NCBI GenBank assembly: GCA_021152595.1
Contig: JAGKVC010000043.1
Location: 1 to 21,462, forward strand
DNA: 21,462 nt
DNA from: Clostridia bacterium
GTDB taxonomy: Bacteria; Bacillota; Clostridia; Oscillospirales; Ruminococcaceae
Direction of reading: 5' to 3'
Positions within the stretch are counted from its first letter, which is position 1, and each line of letters starts with the position of its first letter. This document shows, piece after piece, positions 1-7,668 of the stretch. The translations under genes and the position numbers were made by a program. The notes beneath the pieces are model-generated. The model had not been told where the DNA came from, ran no database searches, and worked only from the letters and a program-made list of their open reading frames with translations.

Positions 1-35
1 CGGGACGATCATTTTACCACTTAATACATGATGCT

Positions 36-64
36 ACTAGCCTCGCCATTCCGGCAAGGCTAGT
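36..64 (+). terminator. Terminator-like hairpin at left edge
   Basis: Twelve-base arms (36-47 and 53-64) pair with one mismatch around a 5-nt loop. On the plus strand the stem is followed by TTCTTTACT, so it most likely ends a plus-strand gene that lies to the left of the window. No coding region is visible in 1-180. Confidence 0.5.
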
Positions 65-122
65 TCTTTACTGCAAGGCGTCGATTGTTTGTCGCATACA
101 TATAATCGAGTTATAGGTATAA

Positions 123-158
123 ATAATCCGCTGAAGAAGGTCATCATCAGCGGATTAT
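123..158 (-). terminator. Terminator of the rloAB-like operon
   Basis: A perfect 12-bp inverted repeat (ATAATCCGCTGA at 123-134 and its complement at 147-158) with a 12-nt loop begins 22 nt beyond the stop codon of the minus-strand RloB-like gene. The U-tract is weak (the stem's own 3' arm ends ATTAT). Position and stem quality still make it the likely end of that operon. Confidence 0.65.
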
Positions 159-180
159 GCATGTATAAGCTTTTATAATA

Positions 181-975
181 CTAATATTGAGAATCTATTT
201 CTTCTATTTTTTTCAACAGCCTGTAAACTGTCGTTCCTAAATCCGTGGGATAATCCACAGGAGGCTCTGTATCCAATTCCTTAGCACGCCCCATGGCAAC
301 AAGTACTTTTTCTTTATTATAATGTTCTGTTTTAATGTGCTTTTTATCGTGTAATCCAACACCAAGAGCGGATAATCTTTCCTTAAAATGATCTGTAGGC
401 TCATAAGCATGATTGGCTGTCACAGCCCATTTAGCATCATTATTTTCATCGTCAGGATTGGTATTCACTTTATCATGGTGAAGTAGCAACCACAATTCAA
501 AGAAAGGATTGCTTACTGCATAACTATAGGACCTTTTTTTACATGCAGTTATTGCCTCATTCCATTTATCGAGATTACTCTTCTGCTCTTTATCAATTAT
601 AGTAGGATCTGTGTGATCATCTACATCCATGATCAACCAAAACTCATCTTCACTATGCGTGGTGAAATCATATACATTCTCGTTATCTCTTTTAAATTCA
701 TCCATTTTATTTACGAGATTTAAGGGGTGAGAACTGGATACAAGTTTGGCTTCAGTTGTTGTTCTTCGCTTGGCAGGCTTTCTTAATGCGTCTTCAAGAA
801 TGTTAATAACCTTGATTTTAGATTTCACTTTTTCAAAAGCACTATTAACTACATTTTCAAAATACTCCCATTCTGTGACAGAGCCTTCACATACTATGAA
901 TATTATTTTGTCACTTGTCCTTTGCTTAATTCGAGAGGGTGTAAATGGGAGTGACGACATTTTTTCAACAGCCAT
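181..975 (-). CDS. rloB: RloB-like protein (AbiLii-type, TOPRIM-like)
   Basis: 264 aa, second gene of a two-gene minus-strand operon. Visible RloB-family signatures are IFIVCEGSVTEWEYF at about 26-39 (conserved Glu30 after a beta strand), the acidic strand LIMDVDDHTD at about 114-123, and SNPFFELWLLLH at 155-166. The family resembles TOPRIM-type nuclease folds and pairs with an AAA/ABC-like ATPase in RloAB and AbiL abortive-infection systems. The start is the ATG that overlaps the stop of the upstream ATPase by one base (TAATG), preceded by AAGGAGGGGG, so the two are translationally coupled. The likely role is the effector whose activity the ATPase controls. Family assignment is firm; nuclease activity and target are inferred. 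Confidence 0.88.
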   Translation of the reverse strand: MAVEKMSSLPFTPSRIKQRTSDKIIFIVCEGSVTEWEYFENVVNSAFEKVKSKIKVINILEDALRKPAKRRTTTEAKLVSSSHPLNLVNKMDEFKRDNENVYDFTTHSEDEFWLIMDVDDHTDPTIIDKEQKSNLDKWNEAITACKKRSYSYAVSNPFFELWLLLHHDKVNTNPDDENNDAKWAVTANHAYEPTDHFKERLSALGVGLHDKKHIKTEHYNKEKVLVAMGRAKELDTEPPVDYPTDLGTTVYRLLKKIEEIDSQY

Positions 976-2300
976 TATACCCCCTCCTTGATTACAGGAA
1001 CAGCGCCAAATCTTCCTGCAAGATAATCTTTTATTATATCACTGCTTGCGGAAAGATCAAAATCAGAAAACGGTTTTAATCTTGTTTCTCCATTTACAGT
1101 TTTTTCAATGAACCATAGTTCTTCTTGCCGAAAAACATCCAAATTCAATAGGTCAACATCATGCGTAGTGAATAATAATTGCCTTCCGTCATCAAGATCG
1201 GTAAAGTTCTTAATAATATATTTTGTTAATTTGGTGTGTAAACTTCTGTCTAACTCATCGACAATAAAAATCAAATTGTCGTTTTCACCTGTTTCCTGCT
1301 TAAACAAGATCGGTAACAAATCAATTAATCGTTGGGTGCCGTCTGATTCATCTTCTATGTTGAAATCTATTTTTTGTCCATTCAGCAGATGTTCAAATTT
1401 TATTTGCCATACTCTGTCGTCCGAAAAATGATAGTATTTTCCATCAATGCAGACTGTTCCACGACCTATTGATTCTATATCTTTTATTATCTCAGCAGAA
1501 ATCTTGACTTTTTCAAGCATTTCGATGAAATCAACAAGTTTCATTTCCTTTGGAGACGATATTTGCTGTATACCAGTATCTATAGCATTGAGATTATGTG
1601 ATAAAAAATCTCTGAACTCTTTATTGCTCTGAACAATAAACGGCCAATTCTGGAGCGTCGAGTTGGGGTAAATAATGCGAATATTACTGAACCATGAGTA
1701 TATTAAGTCCGCTTTATGAGAACCATTTTCAGCTAGCTTTTTCAAAAACAAATGTCCCGCTTGTTTCTCCTTGATACTTTCTGCTAACAGTTCCGCCAAT
1801 TTTCTTTCTTTTGAGTTTGCTCGTGCATAAGCGCTATTAATCGTAATAAATGTTTTTTTAGCTTCGTCTGTGCGCCTTTCAAACATTAATTTGAATTCAG
1901 TGCCTTTCAGAATACCCAACCACTCTTCGTGAACATAATAACGGTCTAAAGAAAACCCATAGGTGTATACTTGTTTATCAACTAAGATCATGAATTGAAA
2001 GGTCGTAAGATGATCTAGTTCCTCAATGTTACCACGGAACTGATCAACTCGTGTAAACGAATTACTGATTGGGCCTTCCAACACATAGCTTACGGCAAAA
2101 TCCATAGATTTAACAAATGATGTCTTACCCGATGCATTTGGGCCGAAAAAAGCGCCTCTTCGAAGAACTTTCATCTTTCCAGCTTCAGTATTAACTTCAG
2201 TAAGGAATTGATCATTCTCAGTATTTTCAAGAGGAAACATACTAAATTCAATATTATGTCCTATTGACTTGAAATTACTAACGGAATACTTTAGCAGCAT
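975..2300 (-). CDS. rloA: RloA-like AAA/ABC-type ATPase (AbiLi-like)
   Basis: 441 aa cytoplasmic ATPase of the AAA_15/AAA_21 type. It has Walker A GPNASGKT at 53-60, an ABC-like signature ESDGTQRL at about 318-325, Walker B LIFIVDELDRSLH at about 343-355, and the switch motif TTHD at 378-381. The C-terminus contains GAVP, common in this family. The ATG is preceded by AAAGGTGATATAA, a good ribosome site. It is followed with a 1-nt overlap by the RloB-like gene. In AbiL/RloAB-type systems the ATPase is thought to sense infection and hold or release the partner; that role here is inferred. No clean sigma-A promoter was found upstream, although a small hairpin (2328-2343) lies in the leader. Confidence 0.9.
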   Translation of the reverse strand: MLLKYSVSNFKSIGHNIEFSMFPLENTENDQFLTEVNTEAGKMKVLRRGAFFGPNASGKTSFVKSMDFAVSYVLEGPISNSFTRVDQFRGNIEELDHLTTFQFMILVDKQVYTYGFSLDRYYVHEEWLGILKGTEFKLMFERRTDEAKKTFITINSAYARANSKERKLAELLAESIKEKQAGHLFLKKLAENGSHKADLIYSWFSNIRIIYPNSTLQNWPFIVQSNKEFRDFLSHNLNAIDTGIQQISSPKEMKLVDFIEMLEKVKISAEIIKDIESIGRGTVCIDGKYYHFSDDRVWQIKFEHLLNGQKIDFNIEDESDGTQRLIDLLPILFKQETGENDNLIFIVDELDRSLHTKLTKYIIKNFTDLDDGRQLLFTTHDVDLLNLDVFRQEELWFIEKTVNGETRLKPFSDFDLSASSDIIKDYLAGRFGAVPVIKEGV

Positions 2301-2655
2301 TTATATCACCTTTCATAATAAGCTAAAGCTAATTTTCATTAGCGCTGATTCAAGTTTTTCTTATTAAAGCTTTGGCAAAATCGAAAATGCTAATTTTTGT
2401 ATCATAAGCGAATTACAACTATACATCGATCTATCATATGAGGAATTCGCTCAAAAAACAGTATAAAATGATGTTATAATCACTATCGTATGGAATTATA
2501 TATGAATAGTATATCATATTTTTATCAGAATTGCAAGAGAATATACATCTTTTTGCACTTTCACAATGTTGCATTTCATCTCCGCATGTCGAATTTGATT
2601 GCAGTTTCGCATAAAACATGGTATAATAGAAGCAGTACAGAAAGAAGGTGCAGAT
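2301..2655. other. Intergenic region between divergent operons
   Basis: AT-rich, about 355 bp, between the minus-strand ATPase and the plus-strand metallophosphoesterase. It holds the rloA leader with a small hairpin (GCTAAT at 2328-2333, ATTAGC at 2338-2343) and the metallophosphoesterase promoter. A short minus-strand open frame at 2434-2682 runs through that promoter and has no family features. I see no credible gene. Confidence 0.6.
2599..2627 (+). promoter_or_regulatory. Promoter of the metallophosphoesterase gene
   Basis: A perfect TATAAT (2622-2627) with an extended -10 (TGG just upstream) lies 17 nt downstream of a weak -35, TTGCAG (2599-2604). The start codon is 28 nt beyond the -10, giving a leader of roughly 20 nt. 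Confidence 0.65.
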
Positions 2656-3378
2656 ATGGTTTTCATTACAGGTGACATTCACGGTTCCATAGAGCCGGTT
2701 TATGATTTATATGTACGGCATCAGCCAAAGCCGGACGATGTGATCGTGCTGCTCGGTGATGTTGGTGTCAATTATACGGGAAAGATGCGCGACCGTCTTT
2801 TGAAGCAGGAAATGAACGAAATGAATGTCACGTTCTTTTGCATTCACGGTAATCATGAGAACAGACCGCAAAATATCTGTTCCTATCAAGAAAAGCAGTG
2901 GCATGGTGGCCGTGTGCTGTATGAGGAAGACTTTCCGAATATCCTTTTCCCTGTTGACGGCGACATTTTTGATCTTGAGGGCAAGCAGTGTCTCGTGATC
3001 GGCGGTGCCTACAGTGTAGATAAATTCTACCGGCTGCGGATGGGCTATAACTGGTGGCCGGATGAGCAGCCGACGCCCACGATCAAAGAATATGTCGAAC
3101 AGCAGGTCAAAACACATCCTGTCGATGTTGTTTTCTCGCATACATGCCCGCTCAAATATACGCCGATAGAGTGTTTTCTGTCCGGAATCGATCAGTCTAC
3201 TGTGGACAACAGTACAGAACAATGGCTAGATACGATTGAAGATATGCTGGACTACAAGGCGTGGTATCTTGGGCATTGGCACATCAATAAGCGAATTGAC
3301 CGTATGCATTTCCTGATGCATGATGTGGAAGTGCTTATAGACGAAACAGGTCCACTGGAAAAAGATGAAAGCGTCTGA
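2656..3378 (+). CDS. Calcineurin-like metallophosphoesterase
   Basis: 240 aa. The metal-binding signatures of the metallophosphatase fold appear in the expected order: GDIHG near the N-terminus, GDVG, GNHE, SHTCP and GHWH near the C-terminus. The protein would be a cytoplasmic dinuclear-metal phosphoesterase. Its substrate (protein phosphate, nucleotide or nucleic acid) cannot be told. I chose the ATG at 2656 rather than an upstream in-frame ATG at 2599, because the latter lies inside the promoter and the former has AAGAAGG just upstream. A possible terminator and a separate promoter follow, so it is probably a transcription unit distinct from the ATPase pair downstream. It may be a passenger of the island or a helper of a neighbouring system. 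Confidence 0.88.
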   Translation: MVFITGDIHGSIEPVYDLYVRHQPKPDDVIVLLGDVGVNYTGKMRDRLLKQEMNEMNVTFFCIHGNHENRPQNICSYQEKQWHGGRVLYEEDFPNILFPVDGDIFDLEGKQCLVIGGAYSVDKFYRLRMGYNWWPDEQPTPTIKEYVEQQVKTHPVDVVFSHTCPLKYTPIECFLSGIDQSTVDNSTEQWLDTIEDMLDYKAWYLGHWHINKRIDRMHFLMHDVEVLIDETGPLEKDESV

Positions 3379-3413
3379 GAACTGTTGCGTAGTACATTGT
3401 TCTGAATATGATG

Positions 3414-3448
3414 CATCTTTCCGGCATACAATACCCTTGAGAAAGATG
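3414..3448 (+). terminator. Possible terminator after the metallophosphoesterase gene
   Basis: An 8-bp inverted repeat, CATCTTTC (3414-3421) and GAAAGATG (3441-3448), has a 19-nt loop and is followed by TTTTATG. It lies between the metallophosphoesterase stop and the next promoter. The long loop makes this a weak call. Confidence 0.35.
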
Positions 3449-3506
3449 TTTTATGTCTCAAAGTGCAAAACATCTCGATTTCCAGTATAAAATATATAGA
3501 AAACGG

Positions 3507-3535
3507 TTGACTTTTTGCCGAATTGGTGTTATACT
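3507..3535 (+). promoter_or_regulatory. Promoter of the second ATPase/TOPRIM-like operon
   Basis: TTGACT (3507-3512), a 17-nt spacer and TATACT (3530-3535) with an extended -10 TGT. The predicted start of transcription is at about 3542, on top of the AGGAGG ribosome site (3542-3547), so the leader would be only about 13 nt. Confidence 0.75.
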
Positions 3536-3554
3536 GGTATCAGGAGGGGTGTAT

Positions 3555-4949
3555 ATGATCTCTTATGTGAAACTCAAAAACTTCATTTCTTTCGGTGATA
3601 TCTGCTTTGATTTCCGTAAAACCAAGAGCCAGGTGAAGAATTTTGCTGCGATCTATGGTGAGAATGGCAGCGGAAAGACAAATTTTGTCACCAGCATTCG
3701 GTTCCTGATCCAGAGCATGACATCCTTTTATTCTGCGCAAATGCTGCAAATCCTTCAAGAGAAGATGGATTCAGGGGAAATCGAGAAAAAGGTGTTTCAG
3801 GTAATAAAAGATGCCGGATGGGATACTCCCTACCAGATTCAGGACTTTACCAGCGTAATGCGGAAATGCCGCACGGTCGGCTGTGAAGCTCCTACCGAGC
3901 TTGAATATGGATTCCGTTATAATGATCATGACGGTGTTTATCGCATTGTCTTTACCGATACAGTTCTTGAAGAATCCCTGCGCTTCTGGACGGGCAAGCA
4001 GACAGGAATGATGTATTCTGCTGCACTGACAGACAAACATACCATCCAGTGCAAGCTGTCTCCGAAGGCATTTCAGAGTGCGCGCCTGCGGCAGGATATT
4101 CAGGCGGATGCAGAACGCTTCTGGGGAAAACATTCTATCTTAGGCATTATCATCAATCAGATTAACCGACAGAATGAGATTTATACAAAAGACAATTATT
4201 CTCCATATTTCATTGATGTTCTGAACTGTTTCAGCCGGCTGAATGTATTGACAAAGGATCAGCTATCAGCGCAGCTGCTTATTTCTAAGTACAACAATCG
4301 GATTTTGCCTAATTTGGAAGGCGGAGTGATTCCGCAGGCTGCGCTGCCGCTTCTTCAGCGTTCCGAACGGATTGTGAATTCGATCCTGACGCAAACCTAT
4401 GCTGAAATCAAGGAAATCAAGTACCACATTGAGCAGGATAAAGATCAGCTTCGCTATCACCTGGAAATCTATAAAATGATTGCCGGAGAAGTCAGAAAGA
4501 TTGATGTTGACGATGAGTCTGCCGGTACCATTCACATTCTGGAGATCCTTTCTCCGTTAATGGGCGCATTGGCAGGAATGACCGTGTTTATTGACGAAGC
4601 AGATACCGGCATTCATGATATTCTGTTCCGCAATATTATCGAATCTATCAAAGACGATATTGCTGGGCAGCTGATCCTGACGACGCATAATACGACTCTG
4701 CTGGAAAAGATCGACTCCCAGAACGCTTATATTATCTATGTGGATTATGAAGGCAATAAAGAGGCTGTCTGCATCGACGAATATGATGTCCAAAAGACCA
4801 ATAATGCCCGTTCTCTGTATCTCAAAGGTGTGTTCGGCGGTATTCCGATAGCGGAACCGTTTGATGACAGCACGATTCTGAGTGAGTTGCAGCAATCATC
4901 CGTACCTGTAAAAGCGAGAAAAGACGGAGGAACCGGCAATGGCAGTTAA
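3555..4949 (+). CDS. AAA/ABC-type ATPase of a two-gene defence pair
   Basis: 464 aa, same broad class as the RloA-like protein but clearly divergent from it. Walker A GENGSGKT is at 35-42, a signature-like ESAGT at 321-325 (the usual form is ESDGTQ), Walker B TVFIDEADTGIH at about 343-354, and switch motif TTHN at 376-379. The C-terminal GGIP resembles the GAVP of the first ATPase. The ATG at 3555 was chosen because a clean AGGAGG sits 7 nt upstream and a longer upstream frame would cross the promoter. The next gene overlaps its end by 11 nt. By analogy with RloA/AbiLi and AriA of PARIS, it should be the sensing ATPase that controls a TOPRIM-like partner; that is inferred. Confidence 0.85.
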   Translation: MISYVKLKNFISFGDICFDFRKTKSQVKNFAAIYGENGSGKTNFVTSIRFLIQSMTSFYSAQMLQILQEKMDSGEIEKKVFQVIKDAGWDTPYQIQDFTSVMRKCRTVGCEAPTELEYGFRYNDHDGVYRIVFTDTVLEESLRFWTGKQTGMMYSAALTDKHTIQCKLSPKAFQSARLRQDIQADAERFWGKHSILGIIINQINRQNEIYTKDNYSPYFIDVLNCFSRLNVLTKDQLSAQLLISKYNNRILPNLEGGVIPQAALPLLQRSERIVNSILTQTYAEIKEIKYHIEQDKDQLRYHLEIYKMIAGEVRKIDVDDESAGTIHILEILSPLMGALAGMTVFIDEADTGIHDILFRNIIESIKDDIAGQLILTTHNTTLLEKIDSQNAYIIYVDYEGNKEAVCIDEYDVQKTNNARSLYLKGVFGGIPIAEPFDDSTILSELQQSSVPVKARKDGGTGNGS

Positions 4950-5556
4950 ACAGAAAAAGCTCCGTTCGCTGCATTATTCCAAGGCGCTTGTAATCTGTCA
5001 TGGATTATCAGAATTACAGATCACCAAATATATCTACACGAATCTGCATTTGCCCGTCCGGACTTATGCCAAGGATAACGGCAAGCACAGCATACAGATT
5101 ACCTCACTTCTGAATTTGTTATCTTCTGCTCCGTTCGGATCGCTGTCACAGTTCTGCGATGAATACACTGTGCAGGCCGAAGGTTCCGGCAATAAGCAAC
5201 GCTTGGTGAATTTCAAAGTGTTTATTATAATGGATACGGATGATTGCACGGATCAGCAAAAGGCCGACTTTATGAACGGCAGGATGTTTTCGGATCATTG
5301 GCTTTCGCCCTATATTGTCCCGATTGCCAATATTCCCAATCTTGAATCGGTATTTGAAAAAGCAAAGCTCATTCGTAAAATCAAAAGCAGTGAAAAGGGT
5401 ACATATTACTCAGAGACATTTCCGATCAACAAAGGTCAGCTGACTCCCGGTACTGTGGCGGAAATAGAAGCATTCTGTAACAAACTTGAGAATCGGAAAG
5501 ACACAAACTTTCCGGATATGATTCACTATTTCCTTTCGTTGCTGCAAAAGGTATGA
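4939..5556 (+). CDS. Small TOPRIM/RloB-like putative effector
   Basis: 205 aa, overlapping the ATPase gene by 11 nt, with GGAGG 8 nt before its ATG. Three blocks echo RloB/TOPRIM-like proteins: ALVICHGLSELQITKYI at 16-32, VFIIMDTDDCTD at 94-105 (acidic Asp99/Asp101), and NIPNLESVFEKA at 131-142, in the place of the SNPFFELW block of RloB. In the first block the usual Glu (CEG) is replaced by His (CHG), while a Glu (Glu25) remains four residues later. The likely role is the effector of the pair, such as a nuclease or an ATPase-released toxin. The fold is inferred from motifs only; similarity to the window's own RloB is limited to these blocks. Confidence 0.65.
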   Translation: MAVKQKKLRSLHYSKALVICHGLSELQITKYIYTNLHLPVRTYAKDNGKHSIQITSLLNLLSSAPFGSLSQFCDEYTVQAEGSGNKQRLVNFKVFIIMDTDDCTDQQKADFMNGRMFSDHWLSPYIVPIANIPNLESVFEKAKLIRKIKSSEKGTYYSETFPINKGQLTPGTVAEIEAFCNKLENRKDTNFPDMIHYFLSLLQKV

Positions 5557-5630
5557 GTATTAGCTGAATAATGCCAAAAGCAAGAACCGGTGTATATACC
5601 GGAATAAAAACAGCAACGACACGGACTCGG

Positions 5631-5680
5631 AACCGCACCTTGCCGGACCAGAGCCGCACTTCGCCGAATGAAAACCGCAC
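5631..5680 (+). repeat. Three 21-nt-spaced CCGCAC repeats
   Basis: The octamer AACCGCAC, AGCCGCAC, AACCGCAC occurs at 5631-5638, 5652-5659 and 5673-5680, exactly 21 nt apart. The intervening bases are partly alike (CTTGCCG, TTCGCCG). Read as DNA they resemble iterons on one helix face; read as protein they are heptad-like NRT repeats. Confidence 0.6.
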
Positions 5681-5748
5681 AAGTTTCAGATCCGGGACTA
5701 TCCATTCTTCACACTCAGCACAAGTGAGCTTTTATGCCGCAAAAACCG

Positions 5749-5808
5749 CTTGACAGTGAGTATAAGCGTGCTGCCAGACTACTGCGCTCATAGAGGCTTA
5801 CTGTCAAG
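5749..5808. repeat. Imperfect inverted repeat
   Basis: CTTGACAGTGAG (5749-5760) and CTTACTGTCAAG (5797-5808) are inverted copies with one mismatch. Short further pairing in the interior (TATAAGCG against CGCTCATA) suggests a longer folded element of about 60 nt. There is no nearby gene start that would explain it as an operator. Confidence 0.55.
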
Positions 5809-5961
5809 TGCACTGTGTGGAATAAATGCGAACTAACAGAGTGCAAGAATGGCAATTATCACGAGTGGTTCTTTTTCTTCGTGAAAGTGGCACTCAAAGT
5901 CCGTGTAAATGGCTCTGGTGTTCCGGCATAAACATTCTGTCAAAAACGTATAATAGACTCT

Positions 5962-6004
5962 TATAACAAAAGCACCCCCAAAATTGGACGATGCTTTTGT
6001 TATA
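5962..6004. terminator. Terminator-like hairpin after rnlB
   Basis: A perfect 13-bp inverted repeat, TATAACAAAAGCA (5962-5974) and its complement (5992-6004), has a 17-nt loop. It lies 47 nt beyond the rnlB stop. The A/T-rich outer stem could serve both directions and stop any transcript coming from the plus-strand operon at 3555-5556. Confidence 0.6.
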
Positions 6005-6051
6005 TTTCTGTTCAAATATCAAATTATAGCGGGATGGAAGATGTTCATGTC

Positions 6052-6405
6052 TTATGCTTTAGCAAACTTGAATCTTTGCTTAGCTGTTAGTACACTATTA
6101 TTCAAATACGCAAATTTACTTTTATAAAACTGGTTTATTTGTTTCAGTTCTTCAGCATTATCGATACTTATACATTTTAAAGAACTATATGCAATTTTCT
6201 CTCCATCAAAATAACCCTGTACAAATCGATTAGATTCTTCTCCGTTTGACAGTAGCAAATCAAACAAAACTTGGCTTGGCTCTTGAAAACAAGAATGTAA
6301 AGCATCTGCTACTTTGCCCAGTTCCTCTAACGGATTAAGATAAGAAACAGAATAGATGATAATCGGATAATGCTGTGTGGCATGGTATTTCACATCAAAT
6401 ATCAC
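6052..6405 (-). CDS. rnlB: RnlB-like antitoxin
   Basis: 117 aa. The block NPLEELGKVADALHSCF followed by VLFDLLLSNGEESNRFV matches the central part of E. coli RnlB as I recall it (NPL...LFDLLxxNGxxxNRFV). RnlB neutralises the RnlA endoribonuclease by direct binding. The frame stays open to a GTG at 6414, but that codon abuts the GAGGAGG site with no spacing. The GTG at 6405 leaves 8 nt and is the better start. The gene lies 45 nt downstream of rnlA in the same operon, in the same toxin-first order as in E. coli. Confidence 0.85.
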   Translation of the reverse strand: MIFDVKYHATQHYPIIIYSVSYLNPLEELGKVADALHSCFQEPSQVLFDLLLSNGEESNRFVQGYFDGEKIAYSSLKCISIDNAEELKQINQFYKSKFAYLNNSVLTAKQRFKFAKA

Positions 6406-6450
6406 AATAAACACCTCCTCACATCTAACGGCAAAAAAACATCACAGAAA

Positions 6451-7560
6451 TCATAGTATTTCACAACACGACTGCATCAATTTAATTACTTCTGTAAACT
6501 TCTCATACGCGACATTTTTGTCAGAAATGATCGCAGTTTGGAAATCGTCTCCTGATGAATGTGCATATTGATGTCGTTCTCTATAATAGTAGCGATAAAG
6601 TTCTGTTAATACTTTTTCCGTATCTTCATCCAAATACTGGCTGAATTCCGAATACATATAGTGCAACTTGCTATCGCTGTCTTTTCCAAAAAATCTTCCG
6701 AGCTTGTTATCGGCTGGGTCTTCTTGCCCGATGCATTTTAATCCTTTTTCGGTGAAAAGTCTTTTAGCAAAGCCTTCCAACGCCCGCCAAGCAGGGAACA
6801 CCAAGCAAGAATAATCTGTCATCTCAACACACGTTATGATTTTAAAATGAATAAAAGAAGAAGAAATAATTGCACGATTCTTATCACCTAAAAAAACATA
6901 CAACCGATGTCCTAAAACGCTATCCATCTCTTCATATATTTCATCTTTTGTAATTGGAAGACGGCAATATTCAATTTGACTCTCAACCACATCGTCCATA
7001 TTATCGTGATTCTCAGCTACCAATGCTACGATATCATTGAATAGCTTTAAGGGTTTCCCCTGAACTTGCATCCGCTTTGTATTAGGAAAGTATTTAATTG
7101 TCACACGATCTTTTTTTATACCCATTAACTGGTAAATATAATATGTAGCCTGTCTTTCTTTTTTAACATATTCCTCATGTACTGTCTTTACTTCATCTTC
7201 ATCCTGAAGAAGTCCTATGACAGCATGAAATTCATCCTCTGAAAGACTAATGGAGAATCCATTTGCGTATGGGCTTTTTGCAAGAACATCACTGACTCTT
7301 CGATAAATGCTTTCTGCAAGCTGTTCAGATTCCGATTGTCTGGTTCCGACTTTCCATTGAATAGTCAGAAGGCCACCGTTACATTTGAAAAAAACAAGTT
7401 TTATTTGTCCTTTTTCATCTACAATAGTATACTGAATTTGTTCTTTAATGTCTCTTTTAGTGATCGTAAACGAAGCATCTAAGTTTTCTTCGCACCAAAT
7501 CCTAATCCAACTGTCTAATTTAGTCAAATCGATAGAAAGTTTTGAATATTTATTAGCCAT
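6451..7560 (-). CDS. rnlA: RnlA-like toxin (RNase LS type, HEPN ribonuclease)
   Basis: 369 aa, close to the 357 aa of E. coli RnlA. Visible family features are KRMQVQGKPL at about 162-171, DYSCLVFPAWRALEGFAKR at 249-267 and RERHQYAHSS at 327-336. The pairs Arg259/Glu262 and Arg329/His334 reproduce the spacing of the HEPN catalytic residues of E. coli RnlA as I recall them. RnlA is an mRNA-cleaving endoribonuclease kept inactive by RnlB and released on phage infection; T4 counters it with Dmd. The ATG has AGGGG 7 nt upstream. It is the first gene of a two-gene operon transcribed from a strong promoter about 80 nt upstream. Confidence 0.87.
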   Translation of the reverse strand: MANKYSKLSIDLTKLDSWIRIWCEENLDASFTITKRDIKEQIQYTIVDEKGQIKLVFFKCNGGLLTIQWKVGTRQSESEQLAESIYRRVSDVLAKSPYANGFSISLSEDEFHAVIGLLQDEDEVKTVHEEYVKKERQATYYIYQLMGIKKDRVTIKYFPNTKRMQVQGKPLKLFNDIVALVAENHDNMDDVVESQIEYCRLPITKDEIYEEMDSVLGHRLYVFLGDKNRAIISSSFIHFKIITCVEMTDYSCLVFPAWRALEGFAKRLFTEKGLKCIGQEDPADNKLGRFFGKDSDSKLHYMYSEFSQYLDEDTEKVLTELYRYYYRERHQYAHSSGDDFQTAIISDKNVAYEKFTEVIKLMQSCCEIL

Positions 7561-7639
7561 TCTAATCCCCTGTTTTTAACACTCTATTTAAGCATAAGAC
7601 AAAAATAGTCCTATACCATGGAATCAAGTTCTATCTTCT

Positions 7640-7668
7640 ATTGTAAGCTTTTCTTGAATAAATGTCAA
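7640..7668 (-). promoter_or_regulatory. Promoter of the rnlAB operon
   Basis: Read on the minus strand: consensus TTGACA (7663-7668), a 17-nt spacer, and TACAAT (7640-7645). Transcription should start near 7633, leaving a leader of about 70 nt before rnlA. The promoter is overlapped by the palindrome listed next. Confidence 0.8.

Larger units (their letters stand above)
5557..5961. other. Gene-poor stretch with repeats, possible remnants
   Basis: No convincing gene. A 60-codon plus-strand frame (5571-5753) has no ribosome site. It encodes a Thr/Arg-rich run with a 7-residue periodicity (NRTLPDQ, SRTSPNE, NRTSFRS) that could be the remnant of a repeat-bearing tail. A minus-strand frame (5833-6015) likewise lacks a ribosome site. 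The stretch contains the 21-nt periodic repeats, a CCGGT/ACCGG inverted repeat (5587-5602) and the long inverted repeat listed separately. Confidence 0.5.

Noticed and set aside
2434..2682. 82-codon minus-strand frame, Cys- and Tyr-rich
   Set aside because: It runs across the metallophosphoesterase promoter and start in an AT-rich intergenic region, lacks a ribosome site and shows no family features.
2707..3222. 171-codon minus-strand frame opposite the metallophosphoesterase
   Set aside because: The opposite strand has all the metallophosphatase motifs; this frame has none of its own.
5631..5680. Periodic repeats considered as a CRISPR array
   Set aside because: The repeat unit is only about 8 nt, there are just three copies, spacers are 13 nt, and no cas genes are present.
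5571..5753. 60-codon plus-strand frame rich in Thr and Arg
   Set aside because: There is no ribosome site and it is composed largely of the 21-nt repeats; treated as a possible remnant, not a gene.
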